Source: Candidatus Krumholzibacteriota bacterium (GTDB lineage: Bacteria > Krumholzibacteriota > Krumholzibacteriia > Krumholzibacteriales > Krumholzibacteriaceae). Taken from it: a DNA stretch of 5,473 bases. The translations under genes were made by a program, and so were the position numbers. Each line of letters opens with the position of its first letter. Position 1 is the stretch's first letter. Shown here in pieces: positions 1-5,473 of the stretch. A model generated the notes under the pieces. It was given only the letters and a program-made list of their open reading frames with translations. It was not told where the DNA came from and did not search any database. Where the stretch lies: assembly GCA_030630165.1 (NCBI GenBank), contig DAOVNN010000205.1:1-5473 (forward strand), read 5' to 3'.

Positions 1-2398
1 CCAGGGGTACTATCTCGGCAAGCGGATCTTCAAGCAGGGCGACGATGTGCTAAAGGTCTACGACTCGAAATACACGACGTGTGATTACAGGAAGTCTCAT
101 TACTCGATGCGTGCCGGCAGGATGAAGGTCTATTTGGACGACAAGATCGTATCCGGCCCGATAACGCTTTACATCGGCGAGATCCCCTGTTTCTGGCTTC
201 CGTATATGGTCAACTCGATACGCCGCGGCCGTCAGTCGGGATTGCTCCGGCCGAACTTCGACGTCGGTATCAGCAGCCGCGATGGCCGTTTCATCAGGGG
301 GCTCGGGTACTACTGGGCCACCAACGATTATACGGACTTTGTGCTGACTGCCGATTTCAACGAGAACCGGAATTTCAGGATTCACCTGACGAACCGTTAC
401 AAGGTGCGGTATGTCCTCGGTGGAAATGTCAACCTCGATTTCTTCAGGGACTTCAACAGAAAGTCGTACGAGTGGACCTTCAAGTCGAGCCATAATCAGA
501 CATTCGGCAAGACCGCATCCCTTCGCAGCAACCTCAGCTTCGTCAGCAGCGACGAAGCGCCGTCCTCGGTCCACCGCGCCGACGAGGTCGCCCGCGTGGT
601 GGACAGGCGGATATACTCGACGGCCAGCTTCAACAAGAGCTGGGGCGGTACGCGGCTCGGTCTTTCGGCGAGCAGGAACCAGAAGCTCAACGTGAGCTCG
701 GAGAATCCCAACGAGGTCAGTATATCAGAGACCTTTCCGTCCTTTTCGCTCAACCTGCCGAGGATGTCGATGTGGTTCGGTGAGAAGCACACGGGATCGG
801 AGAAGGGGGTCTGGGAGGGGATCCTTCGAGAGGTGACCTGGGCGCCGAACCTTAAGGCGACACGCTCGACTTCCCAGAGCGATGCGAGAAGAACGGAAGA
901 TGTGACGGCGAGCTCGAGCGCGTCGCTGAGCAAACAGAACAAGTTCCTCGGTCTCAATATCTCGCCGTCCGTAGGGTTGAACTGGAGCTACGCGAAGACG
1001 CTCAAGGACGAGATCAACCAGAAATATGTGACGCCGCCGCAGCCGGCGGTGATGATCGGCGACACAATGTCGGTGCCGATCACGATCGATCCCTCGAACA
1101 ACATGCTGAGGATAATCCTCAACGGATGGGAGAGCGGCGACATCCTCATAACCGAGGGTGTATATAATGCCGGCGGCGCGCTTGCGTTCGAGCTCGAGAG
1201 CTCGATCAACACCTGGCCCGGCTGGGGGTCGGACCAGGTGACCGTCGACTGGCTCGAGAACGATGACGGCACGGGAAATTTCAGACTTACTTCGAATGTT
1301 GAAGGCTCGGCATCCTCTATCGAGTTCGTGGATATCCCCAATGCGGTCTATTCCGCCATAGGAATCACTCCGGGGATACCGGCATACGGATTCGACCGTT
1401 CGGGAGCGACAGCGAACAAAAGATACAAGAACGAGGTATCGATGCGTTTCTCTCTTGGAGTAGGAACGACACTGTACGGCGTCTTCTATCCGAAGATCGG
1501 TTCGCTCGTAGGGATACGCCACACATTCAACCCGTCCGTCTCGTGGTCGTACGTCCCCGCGCTCACAGAGAACCAGAGGGCCACGCAGGGGTACAGCTGG
1601 TCATTGAGGAATGTGATCGACCTGAAATACCTCAAGGACGGCCAGGAGGCAAAGAAGAACAATGCCTTCACCTGGAACATGAGCGGCTCATACAGCCCGG
1701 AGCTGCAGGAGAGACAGTTCTCAAACATCCGATCGAGCATAAGGACATCGGTCGGAAGACTCGCCTCGATATCGTTGAACAATACGATCGATCCATACGA
1801 ACGGGAGATCCTCTCGAGCAGCTTTTCGGCGAACATGAGTTTCGGCAGCGGCTTTTCCTGGCCTGGAAAGTGGGACCTGCCCGAGCACGAGAAGATAAGG
1901 GTGGCGAGGGAGCTCGATTCGGACTCCAAAGATGAGAGCGAAGAAGAGGAAGAGGACGAGCTCGACACGTACGACGGGTTTGTCTCGGATTACGACGAAG
2001 AGGACAGGTGGCCCGATCAGACGAGCGGGGGGAAGCGTCCCGGCGCTCCCGGGAAGGGAACGAGCTGGTCGCTGAATCTCGGCTACAGCTACTCGGGCTT
2101 CGGCGGGTCGAACACATCCAGGCCGTCGAGCAAGGTCGACATGAGGGGCAGTCTCAACCTCACAAACAACTGGAAGATAACCTTCAGCAATTACTTCGAC
2201 ATCCAGAGACGCGTATTCACCTCCCAGCAGTACAGCCTCACACGCGACCTTCACTGCTGGCAGGCGGGATTCGTCCACCGCCGTTTCGGCAACGACTATT
2301 CATACTACTTCCAGATACAGATCAAGGCCCACCGCGACCTCAAGTACGAGCAGGGAAAGAGGGGACTCGGAGGGACGGTACCTGGATTCCTCAACTGA
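1..2398 (+). CDS. lptD: LptD/OstA-family LPS-assembly outer membrane protein, C-terminal part (5' partial)
   Basis: Outer membrane beta-barrel that, with LptE, inserts lipopolysaccharide into the outer leaflet. The frame is open from the window edge (first full codon at nt 2; residues here are numbered from it), so 798 residues are visible and the periplasmic jellyroll is mostly missing. The plug/barrel junction is diagnostic: TTCD (Cys27), then ITLYIGEIPCFWLPY, RRGRQSGLLRPNFDVG and GYYWATNDYTDF, all typical of OstA/LptD. Alternating polar/aromatic beta strands follow to the end. A conserved-looking DLHCW (Cys752) lies near the C-terminus. Residues 351-458 look like an inserted globular domain and 639-672 form an acidic loop with 19 Asp/Glu of 34. 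The GTG at nt 47 is in frame but is not a real start, because homology continues upstream of it. No LptE or other Lpt gene is visible in the window. Family assignment is strong; lineage is inferred. Confidence 0.93.
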   Translation, partial: QGYYLGKRIFKQGDDVLKVYDSKYTTCDYRKSHYSMRAGRMKVYLDDKIVSGPITLYIGEIPCFWLPYMVNSIRRGRQSGLLRPNFDVGISSRDGRFIRGLGYYWATNDYTDFVLTADFNENRNFRIHLTNRYKVRYVLGGNVNLDFFRDFNRKSYEWTFKSSHNQTFGKTASLRSNLSFVSSDEAPSSVHRADEVARVVDRRIYSTASFNKSWGGTRLGLSASRNQKLNVSSENPNEVSISETFPSFSLNLPRMSMWFGEKHTGSEKGVWEGILREVTWAPNLKATRSTSQSDARRTEDVTASSSASLSKQNKFLGLNISPSVGLNWSYAKTLKDEINQKYVTPPQPAVMIGDTMSVPITIDPSNNMLRIILNGWESGDILITEGVYNAGGALAFELESSINTWPGWGSDQVTVDWLENDDGTGNFRLTSNVEGSASSIEFVDIPNAVYSAIGITPGIPAYGFDRSGATANKRYKNEVSMRFSLGVGTTLYGVFYPKIGSLVGIRHTFNPSVSWSYVPALTENQRATQGYSWSLRNVIDLKYLKDGQEAKKNNAFTWNMSGSYSPELQERQFSNIRSSIRTSVGRLASISLNNTIDPYEREILSSSFSANMSFGSGFSWPGKWDLPEHEKIRVARELDSDSKDESEEEEEDELDTYDGFVSDYDEEDRWPDQTSGGKRPGAPGKGTSWSLNLGYSYSGFGGSNTSRPSSKVDMRGSLNLTNNWKITFSNYFDIQRRVFTSQQYSLTRDLHCWQAGFVHRRFGNDYSYYFQIQIKAHRDLKYEQGKRGLGGTVPGFLN
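1052..1375 (+). other. Flagellin/hook IN-motif-like domain inserted in the LptD barrel
   Basis: Residues 351-458 of the visible LptD do not read as barrel strands. They follow the pattern of the small beta-beta-alpha-beta-beta domain found in flagellin, FliD/FlgK-like hook proteins and some phage tail proteins. A hydrophobic strand pair is followed by ITEGVYNAGGALAFELESSI (compare the family's 'TAGTYTSAxALAAALQxxIN'), then DGTGNFRLTSNVEGSASSIE and a closing SAIGI (compare 'SALGL'). The resemblance is by eye. In the barrel it would form a folded loop, most likely surface exposed, but its side of the membrane cannot be fixed from sequence alone. Confidence 0.55.
1916..2017 (+). other. Acidic low-complexity loop of LptD
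   Basis: Residues 639-672 of the visible LptD contain 19 Asp/Glu in 34 positions, including a run of five Glu, followed by a Gly/Pro/Lys-rich stretch (GGKRPGAPGKG) before strand pattern resumes at TSWSLNLGYSY. This is a disordered inter-strand loop, in frame and in keeping with the rest of the gene. It could bind divalent cations or basic partners, but that is speculation. Confidence 0.8.
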
Positions 2399-2514
2399 CG
2401 GTCCGGCCGGAATCAAGGTTAGACCGGTCTGCGTTCTCCCTTTACCGTTGCGGCCTGCGAGCGGCGCACCCCTGAAAAAAGTGATGAGAACAGGAAAAAA
2501 CAGGTATATAAGTC
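2399..2514 (+). other. Intergenic region between lptD and the HU gene, promoter-distal part
   Basis: I see no gene here. It holds two short perfect palindromes, CCGGCCGG (2403-2410) and AGACCGGTCT (2421-2430). CGGTC at 2399-2403 could also pair with GACCG at 2422-2426. No T-run follows, so this is not a convincing terminator for lptD. Nearer the HU promoter the DNA turns A-rich (A6 at 2475-2480 and 2495-2500, TATATA at 2505-2510), which may serve as an UP-like element. Confidence 0.4.
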
Positions 2515-2543
2515 TTGACAGCCCTGCCGGGCCGCGCTAATCT
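2515..2543 (+). promoter_or_regulatory. Sigma70-type promoter of the HU gene
   Basis: A perfect -35 hexamer TTGACA (2515-2520) is followed after exactly 17 bp by TAATCT (2538-2543), which keeps the key T1, A2 and T6 of the -10 consensus. A-rich DNA lies just upstream. Transcription would start near 2550, giving a leader of about 34 nt before the HU start codon. Confidence 0.7.
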
Positions 2544-2567
2544 GGCGCCAGTTGAATTACGAAAGCG

Positions 2568-2578
2568 AAGGAGGTGAT
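2568..2578 (+). promoter_or_regulatory. Ideal Shine-Dalgarno of the HU gene
   Basis: AAGGAGGTGAT is an 11-nt perfect complement to the usual 3' tail of 16S rRNA (AUCACCUCCUU). GGAGG ends 9 nt before ATG 2584 and fixes that start. It suggests a very highly translated gene, as expected for an abundant nucleoid protein. Confidence 0.9.
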
Positions 2579-2583
2579 ACGAA

Positions 2584-2877
2584 ATGAACAAGACCGATCT
2601 TATCGAAAAGGTCGCAAAGAAGACCGGCATGACGAAGAAGGATTCGGCCATGGTAGTCGACGCGATCTTCAGTACAGCTCCGAAGGAAGGCATCATCGCG
2701 ACCGAGCTCGCGGCTATGCGAAGAGTGCAGATCACAGGATTCGGCACCTTCCAGACCCGCAAGCGCAAGAAGCGTAAGGGCCGCAATCCCCAGACGGGCG
2801 AGACCATCACGATCCCGGCAACAAAGTTCCCCGCCTTTTCGGCAGGCAAGGCTCTCAAGGGCCGCGTAGCCAAGTAA
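2584..2877 (+). CDS. HU/IHF-family DNA-binding (nucleoid-associated) protein
   Basis: Small basic histone-like protein of 97 residues (family usually about 90-95) that dimerises and bends DNA non-specifically. It starts with the typical MNKTDLIEKVAKKTGM helix. The family signature follows as GFGTFQTRKRKKRKGRNPQT, with the intercalating Pro in RNPQTG at the tip of the beta arm, then the closing FSAGKALKGRVAK helix. The arm is unusually basic (RKRKKRK). The linker between helix 2 and the first strand (APKEGIIATELAAMRRVQI) is several residues longer than in E. coli HU and lacks the usual Gly turn. The gene has its own promoter and an ideal ribosome binding site, and is followed by a hairpin, so it is probably largely monocistronic. 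Sequence alone does not separate HU from IHF here; a single HU-like homodimer is most likely. Confidence 0.96.
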   Translation: MNKTDLIEKVAKKTGMTKKDSAMVVDAIFSTAPKEGIIATELAAMRRVQITGFGTFQTRKRKKRKGRNPQTGETITIPATKFPAFSAGKALKGRVAK

Positions 2878-2895
2878 CAGGGGTTTGCATTATAC

Positions 2896-2927
2896 AGGGG
2901 CAGAGAGAATTTTTTCACTTTGCCCCT
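2896..2927 (+). terminator. Strong hairpin after the HU gene; possible terminator or leader structure
   Basis: The RNA can fold into a 14-position stem: AGGGGCA (2896-2902) pairs with TGCCCCT (2921-2927), then a G.U pair, A-U, G-C, one A.A mismatch, G-C, A-U and A-U, closing on a UUUU tetraloop (2910-2913). It begins 18 nt after the HU stop codon. The downstream tract is CTCTCTATT rather than a clean T-run, so termination may be partial. The stem ends only 26 nt before the next start codon, so it may also act in the leader of the selenoprotein gene. Confidence 0.55.
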
Positions 2928-2953
2928 CTCTCTATTCACGTTAGTATCCATAC

Positions 2954-4342
2954 ATGACACGAATATCTCCGATAGTGAAGCTGGCACTGCCGGCTCTTCT
3001 CTTCTTCGCCCTCGCGGCGGGATGCGACCTGAAGGAACCGGTGACGATAGTATTCACCGGCGATACCCAGGGGCGTCTCGTTCCCGCCGGGTGAGGCGAG
3101 TCCGCCTCCGGCGGAGTGGCCCGGCGGGCCGCGGAGCTCAAGCGGATGAGAACGGAGGCCCCGGGCCTGCTGCTTCTCTCCGCCGGTGATTTCTATGCCG
3201 AAAAGGGCATCCTCGAGATGTACAGAAGCCGGTTTCTGGCGAACATGATGGTTCTGGCCCGGTACGACGCCGTCGCCATCGGCGAGAATGAGCTGTCGTA
3301 TGAGCTCAAAGCGATAAAGGAGGAGCAGCAGACGGGTCTTCCCGTTATCTGCGCGAATCTCTACTACGAAGATGAGAGATTATTTCCAGCCTACATGATC
3401 AAAGAAACCGGCGGTTCGAAGATAGGGATATTCGCCCTGCTCGGTGAGGATCCCGGTGAAGATTCCGGGGTCGAATGGAGAGATCCTGTTGTTGAGGGCA
3501 TCGACATTGTCGCAAAGCTCGAAAAAGAGGGCTGCGACATGGTTATATTACTTGCCCACCTCAGACGCGAGAAACTCGAATCACTTCTCCGCGGTATCGA
3601 AGGTATAGATCTCGTGGTGCGAGGACACACCGAACGCGGCGAAAAGGCTTCGAGCGACTGCGCCGACACGATCGGCGGATCGTTCCAGGACCTCGGGGTT
3701 CCCGTACTCTATTCGGGCGACAAGGGTCGGGCTCTCGGCCGCGCTGTCATGACTCCGGTGGCTGGCGGCTGGCAGCTGACCGACACGATGCTCGTCACTC
3801 TTCCCAAGTCGGCTCCGATAGATACGATGGTCGCCTCGATGCTGAGCGATTTTTTCCGCGAGGAGGGTAAGAGGCGCAAGAGGATGCAGGTCACGCAGTT
3901 TGTTTCGCGCAATCCCCTGACGGGCAAGCTCAGGGAGAAGTATATCGGGATGGAGACATGCGCGCGCTGCCACGACCGTACCGCATCTGATTTCATGGTC
4001 AGCCCTCATTTCCGCACTTTCGCGCGCATGACCAGGTCGGGGAACGAGAAGAACGCAAAATGCATCCCCTGCCATACGACGGGGTACGGCCGGTTCAGCG
4101 GGCACGATCCCGAGTCGGACGAAAAGGGCGGGATCAACCTCAGGGGCGTACAGTGCGAGGCTTGTCATGGACCTGGAACAAAACACACCCGCGACGGTAA
4201 ATATAAGGAGAGGGCGAGGAAGAGTTGCAGGGAATGCCATGACGCCAGACAGAGCCCTCATTTCGATTTCCAGACCTTCTGGGCAAAGGCGGGCCACAGG
4301 GCACTGGCCGACAGCGCTGGCGCCGCCGAGGCTCACAGATAG
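2954..4342 (+). CDS. Predicted selenoprotein: UshA-like metallophosphoesterase lipoprotein fused to a tetraheme cytochrome c554-like domain
   Basis: Reading TGA 3092-3094 as selenocysteine gives one continuous 462-residue protein. ATG 2954 is the only usable upstream start, since the frame has a stop at 2942-2944; no clear Shine-Dalgarno precedes it. Residues 1-24 are a lipoprotein signal (hydrophobic core, LAAGC, Cys24). VTIVFTGDTQGRL (30-42) is the first strand and motif of the 5'-nucleotidase/UshA fold. Sec47 lies in LVPAG-Sec-GESASGGVARR. Later motifs are AGD (Asp79), GENE (110-113), LLAHL (His202) and RGHTE (His225). Several canonical metal ligands differ (DxH reads DTQ, GNHE reads GENE, GHxH reads GHTE), so hydrolase activity is doubtful. 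Residues about 325-450 carry four CxxCH heme sites at C336, C370, C401 and C425, spaced as in cytochrome c554 relatives. The protein is probably periplasmic and lipid anchored. The function is unproven; a redox role for Sec with the hemes is inferred. The gene lies 16 nt upstream of the next gene. The alternative is a nonsense mutation or sequencing error. Confidence 0.85.
3092..3094 (+). other. In-frame TGA, predicted selenocysteine codon (Sec47)
   Basis: It lies 46 codons after ATG 2954 in the same frame as the rest of the gene. The upstream side encodes a lipoprotein signal and the first phosphoesterase strand. The downstream side continues the same domain with GGVARRAAELKRM. As I recall the family, UshA-like relatives read 'LxPCGCxxxxxGGxARR' here, so TGA replaces the second Cys (the first is Ala). 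A TGA exactly at a conserved Cys is the classic sign of selenocysteine. Confidence 0.85.
3116..3132 (+). promoter_or_regulatory. Candidate bacterial SECIS hairpin
   Basis: GTGGCCC (3116-3122) pairs with GGGCCGC (3126-3132), seven pairs including one G.U, closing on the loop GGC. The loop starts 28 nt after the TGA and has G in its first two positions. As I recall it, the bacterial SECIS model asks for a short stem, a small apical loop with a G at position 1 or 2, and a loop about 16-37 nt after the UGA. The region is very GC-rich, so other folds are possible. Confidence 0.55.
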
Positions 4343-4358
4343 ATTTCCGGATGATCTT

Positions 4359-5126
4359 ATGAAGAAAATATTTTTATCTCTCTGTATCACCGCGATCATG
4401 CTGACCGCAGCAGGACCCGCCTCCGCCGATGTAGATTTTCTCGTCCCCGGCGTCTCGCTGAATTCGGTAGATTTCACCGCAGGAACATCAGTGTCCTACC
4501 TGATCATATCGGAGGCTCACGGGATCAGGGACAGCTCACTCGTGACACTCGAGGTCACCGGGAATGGAACCGGAGGAGCCTGCCTCGAGATAATGTCCAC
4601 GACCTGGCCCCCGGTCGATATGGAGACGATCACCGTCCGGTTGACACTCTGCCCGGGCGCGGGTGAGATGAACACGCCCGAGGAGTTCTACGCCTGCATC
4701 AGCGACATCCTCGTCAAGGACGGGACGGAGCCGTTCAGGGAGCCTTCCTTCGAGGAACTCGAGGAGTTCGATATCGGCAGACTCTTCCTCAAGCGCAACG
4801 AAGGGCTGCAGCGGCAGGAACTGGAACCGGAGAGTGTGGAGGTCCCGGCAGGGACCTTCAGGTGCGACGTCTATGAGTACTTCAGGAGCGATCGCCGTGA
4901 TGTGGCGATGGGAGGGATAACGGCGGAGCGGTTCGAGGAGGAGAGGAGCATCCTGAGGATATCCCCCGATGTGCCGTTCTGGGGCCTGGTAAGGAGCCGG
5001 GTGACACGTACGACGAAAACGAGTTATCCCGGAGGCAGGAGCAAGCGTGAGGCGAGGCCCAAGGTCACTGTGACCGAATCGGTCCTGATAGACTGTTCCA
5101 GCCCCGGGCGGGAAACGGAAAACTGA
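4359..5126 (+). CDS. Secreted protein of unknown function with a VPAGTF motif
   Basis: This is a 255-residue protein. The start at ATG 4359 is chosen because it begins a clean signal peptide: MKK, a hydrophobic core, then PASA with likely cleavage after Ala23. A weak GGA lies 7 nt upstream. Longer in-frame starts would run back through the heme domain of the previous gene. The mature part is mostly beta-rich, with an acidic helix-like middle (FEELEEFDIGRLF). Two patches look conserved: VPAGTFRCD (162-170) and SPDVPFWGLV (202-211). That pairing is seen in some exported beta-barrel-like proteins of the LolA/DUF3108 style, but I cannot name the family. The mature chain has five Cys (for example FRC169 and a late IDC), so disulfides are possible. 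It begins 16 nt after the selenoprotein gene and is probably cotranscribed with it, so a shared periplasmic role is plausible but unproven. Confidence 0.85.
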   Translation: MKKIFLSLCITAIMLTAAGPASADVDFLVPGVSLNSVDFTAGTSVSYLIISEAHGIRDSSLVTLEVTGNGTGGACLEIMSTTWPPVDMETITVRLTLCPGAGEMNTPEEFYACISDILVKDGTEPFREPSFEELEEFDIGRLFLKRNEGLQRQELEPESVEVPAGTFRCDVYEYFRSDRRDVAMGGITAERFEEERSILRISPDVPFWGLVRSRVTRTTKTSYPGGRSKREARPKVTVTESVLIDCSSPGRETEN

Positions 5127-5174
5127 TTTCAGCGCCCCCGAGAGCTCCGTGCTCCGCAAATCCCGTTTAAGTAT

Positions 5175-5196
5175 AACACCAACAGATTTCAGTGTT
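5175..5196 (+). terminator. Weak hairpin downstream of the 4359-5126 gene
   Basis: AACAC (5175-5179) pairs with GTGTT (5192-5196) around a 12-nt loop and is followed by the T-rich TTCGTTTGATT. The stem has only five pairs, so this is at best a weak terminator. Confidence 0.25.
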
Positions 5197-5201
5197 TTCG
5201 T

Positions 5202-5230
5202 TTGATTGTGTCCGGCCGACATCTTATTTT
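5202..5230 (+). promoter_or_regulatory. Possible sigma70-type promoter of the last gene
   Basis: TTGATT (5202-5207) and TATTTT (5225-5230) are separated by 17 bp, each matching four of six consensus bases. Transcription would begin near 5237, giving a leader of about 30 nt before GTG 5268. A lone TATAAC at 5172-5177 is another -10-like site without a clear -35. Confidence 0.45.
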
Positions 5231-5267
5231 AATCCAGTAACATGATTACTCTCAAGCGAGGTGGAAT

Positions 5268-5473
5268 GTGAAGAGGATCGCCGCAGCAGTCATCTGTTTC
5301 CTCAGCATTATAAGCATATTTCCTGCAATGTCGTCAGCAGACAACTTCGAGACAATATACGGGCTCAAGCACGCCGTCGTGATCATCAGGGACGGGGATG
5401 CCGGAGCATTCACGAGGGCTTTGGAGATAGCCAGGGAGTCCGGAGCGAAAGGGCTGCTCAGTCTGCCTCCGAC
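5268..5473 (+). CDS. Exported protein of unknown function, N-terminal fragment (3' partial)
   Basis: The start is GTG 5268, supported by GAGGTG (5258-5263) at good spacing; the ATG overlapping it (5266) is followed at once by TGA and is not usable. Sixty-eight residues are visible before the window ends. Residues 1-24 form a signal peptide (MKR, hydrophobic core, AMSSA, likely cleavage before Asp25). The mature start contains YGLKHAVVIIRDGDAGAFTR, then an alternating pattern ending in GAKGLLSLPP, which suggests an alpha/beta or ferredoxin-like prodomain such as precedes some secreted peptidases. That last idea is weak; too little is visible to name the protein. Confidence 0.8.
   Translation, partial: MKRIAAAVICFLSIISIFPAMSSADNFETIYGLKHAVVIIRDGDAGAFTRALEIARESGAKGLLSLPP

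Noticed and set aside
2399..2430. Palindromes after lptD as a Rho-independent terminator
   Set aside because: Stems are short and alternative to each other, and no T-run follows.
3101..3115. TCCGCC/GGCGGA hairpin as the SECIS
   Set aside because: Its loop is TCC, without the G usually required in the first loop positions, and the loop begins only 12 nt after the TGA.
2920..3189. Open frame on the + strand overlapping the start of the selenoprotein gene
   Set aside because: Arg/Ser/Gly-rich product with no recognisable pattern, in a different frame from the lipoprotein signal and phosphoesterase motifs.
3116..4342. Shorter version of the cytochrome gene starting at GTG 3116
   Set aside because: It would lack any export signal although it has four CxxCH heme sites that need the periplasm. 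It would also lose the first strand of the phosphoesterase fold. The only SD-like sequence (GGCGGA) touches the GTG with no spacing.
2954..4342. Pseudogene by nonsense mutation at 3092
   Set aside because: There is no other stop or frameshift, coding quality is even on both sides, and the TGA falls exactly at an expected Cys site. It remains the main alternative if the genome lacks Sec machinery.
4167..4358. Longer start for the secreted protein at 4359
   Set aside because: It would overlap the heme domain of the upstream gene by 176 nt in another frame, and would bury the clean signal peptide that begins at 4359.
3581..4477. Long open frame on the - strand, and similar ones at 725-1522, 4536-5222 and 1721-2278
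   Set aside because: They lie antisense to well-supported genes, have compositions typical of shadow frames in GC-rich DNA (Arg-rich, no recognisable motif), and no start signals of note.

Overview
The window looks like chromosomal DNA from a GC-rich, Gram-negative (diderm) bacterium. It carries the C-terminal part of an LptD/OstA-type LPS-assembly barrel, an HU-type nucleoid protein, a lipoprotein with a multiheme cytochrome c domain, and two further exported proteins. All genes are on the + strand. The LptD style (TTCD at the plug/barrel junction, LHCW near the C-terminus, long loops) and the HU sequence recall uncultured FCB-superphylum lineages such as Krumholzibacteria, Eisenbacteria or Gemmatimonadota-like groups. 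That placement is an inference from memory of the families, not a computed result.

Layout: (1) nt 1-2398, lptD-like gene, open at the 5' edge of the window. It has an inserted domain resembling the flagellin/hook IN motif and an acidic loop. (2) nt 2399-2583, intergenic region with a good sigma70-type promoter and an ideal Shine-Dalgarno. (3) nt 2584-2877, HU/IHF-family gene. (4) nt 2878-2953, a 32-nt hairpin. (5) nt 2954-4342, the most interesting gene: a lipoprotein with a UshA/5'-nucleotidase-like metallophosphoesterase domain fused to a tetraheme cytochrome c554-like domain. Its frame is crossed by one TGA at 3092-3094, best read as selenocysteine. (6) nt 4359-5126, secreted protein of unknown function, probably cotranscribed with gene 5. 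(7) nt 5127-5267, intergenic region with a plausible promoter. (8) nt 5268 to the end, the N-terminus of another exported protein.

The main result is gene 5. A conventional annotation would start it at GTG 3116, losing the lipoprotein signal and the first strand of the phosphoesterase fold. It could also call the gene broken. Reading through TGA gives a continuous 462-residue protein. The TGA sits in L-x-P-x-G-[Sec]-x5-G-G-x-A-R-R, where related UshA-like proteins, as I recall them, have cysteine. A hairpin with a G-starting apical loop lies 28 nt after the TGA, within the range expected of a bacterial SECIS. The gene therefore probably encodes a periplasmic, heme-bearing selenoprotein with degenerate phosphoesterase metal motifs, suggesting redox rather than simple nucleotidase chemistry. 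No selenium machinery (selA, selB, selC, selD) is in the window, so the prediction depends on finding it elsewhere in the genome.
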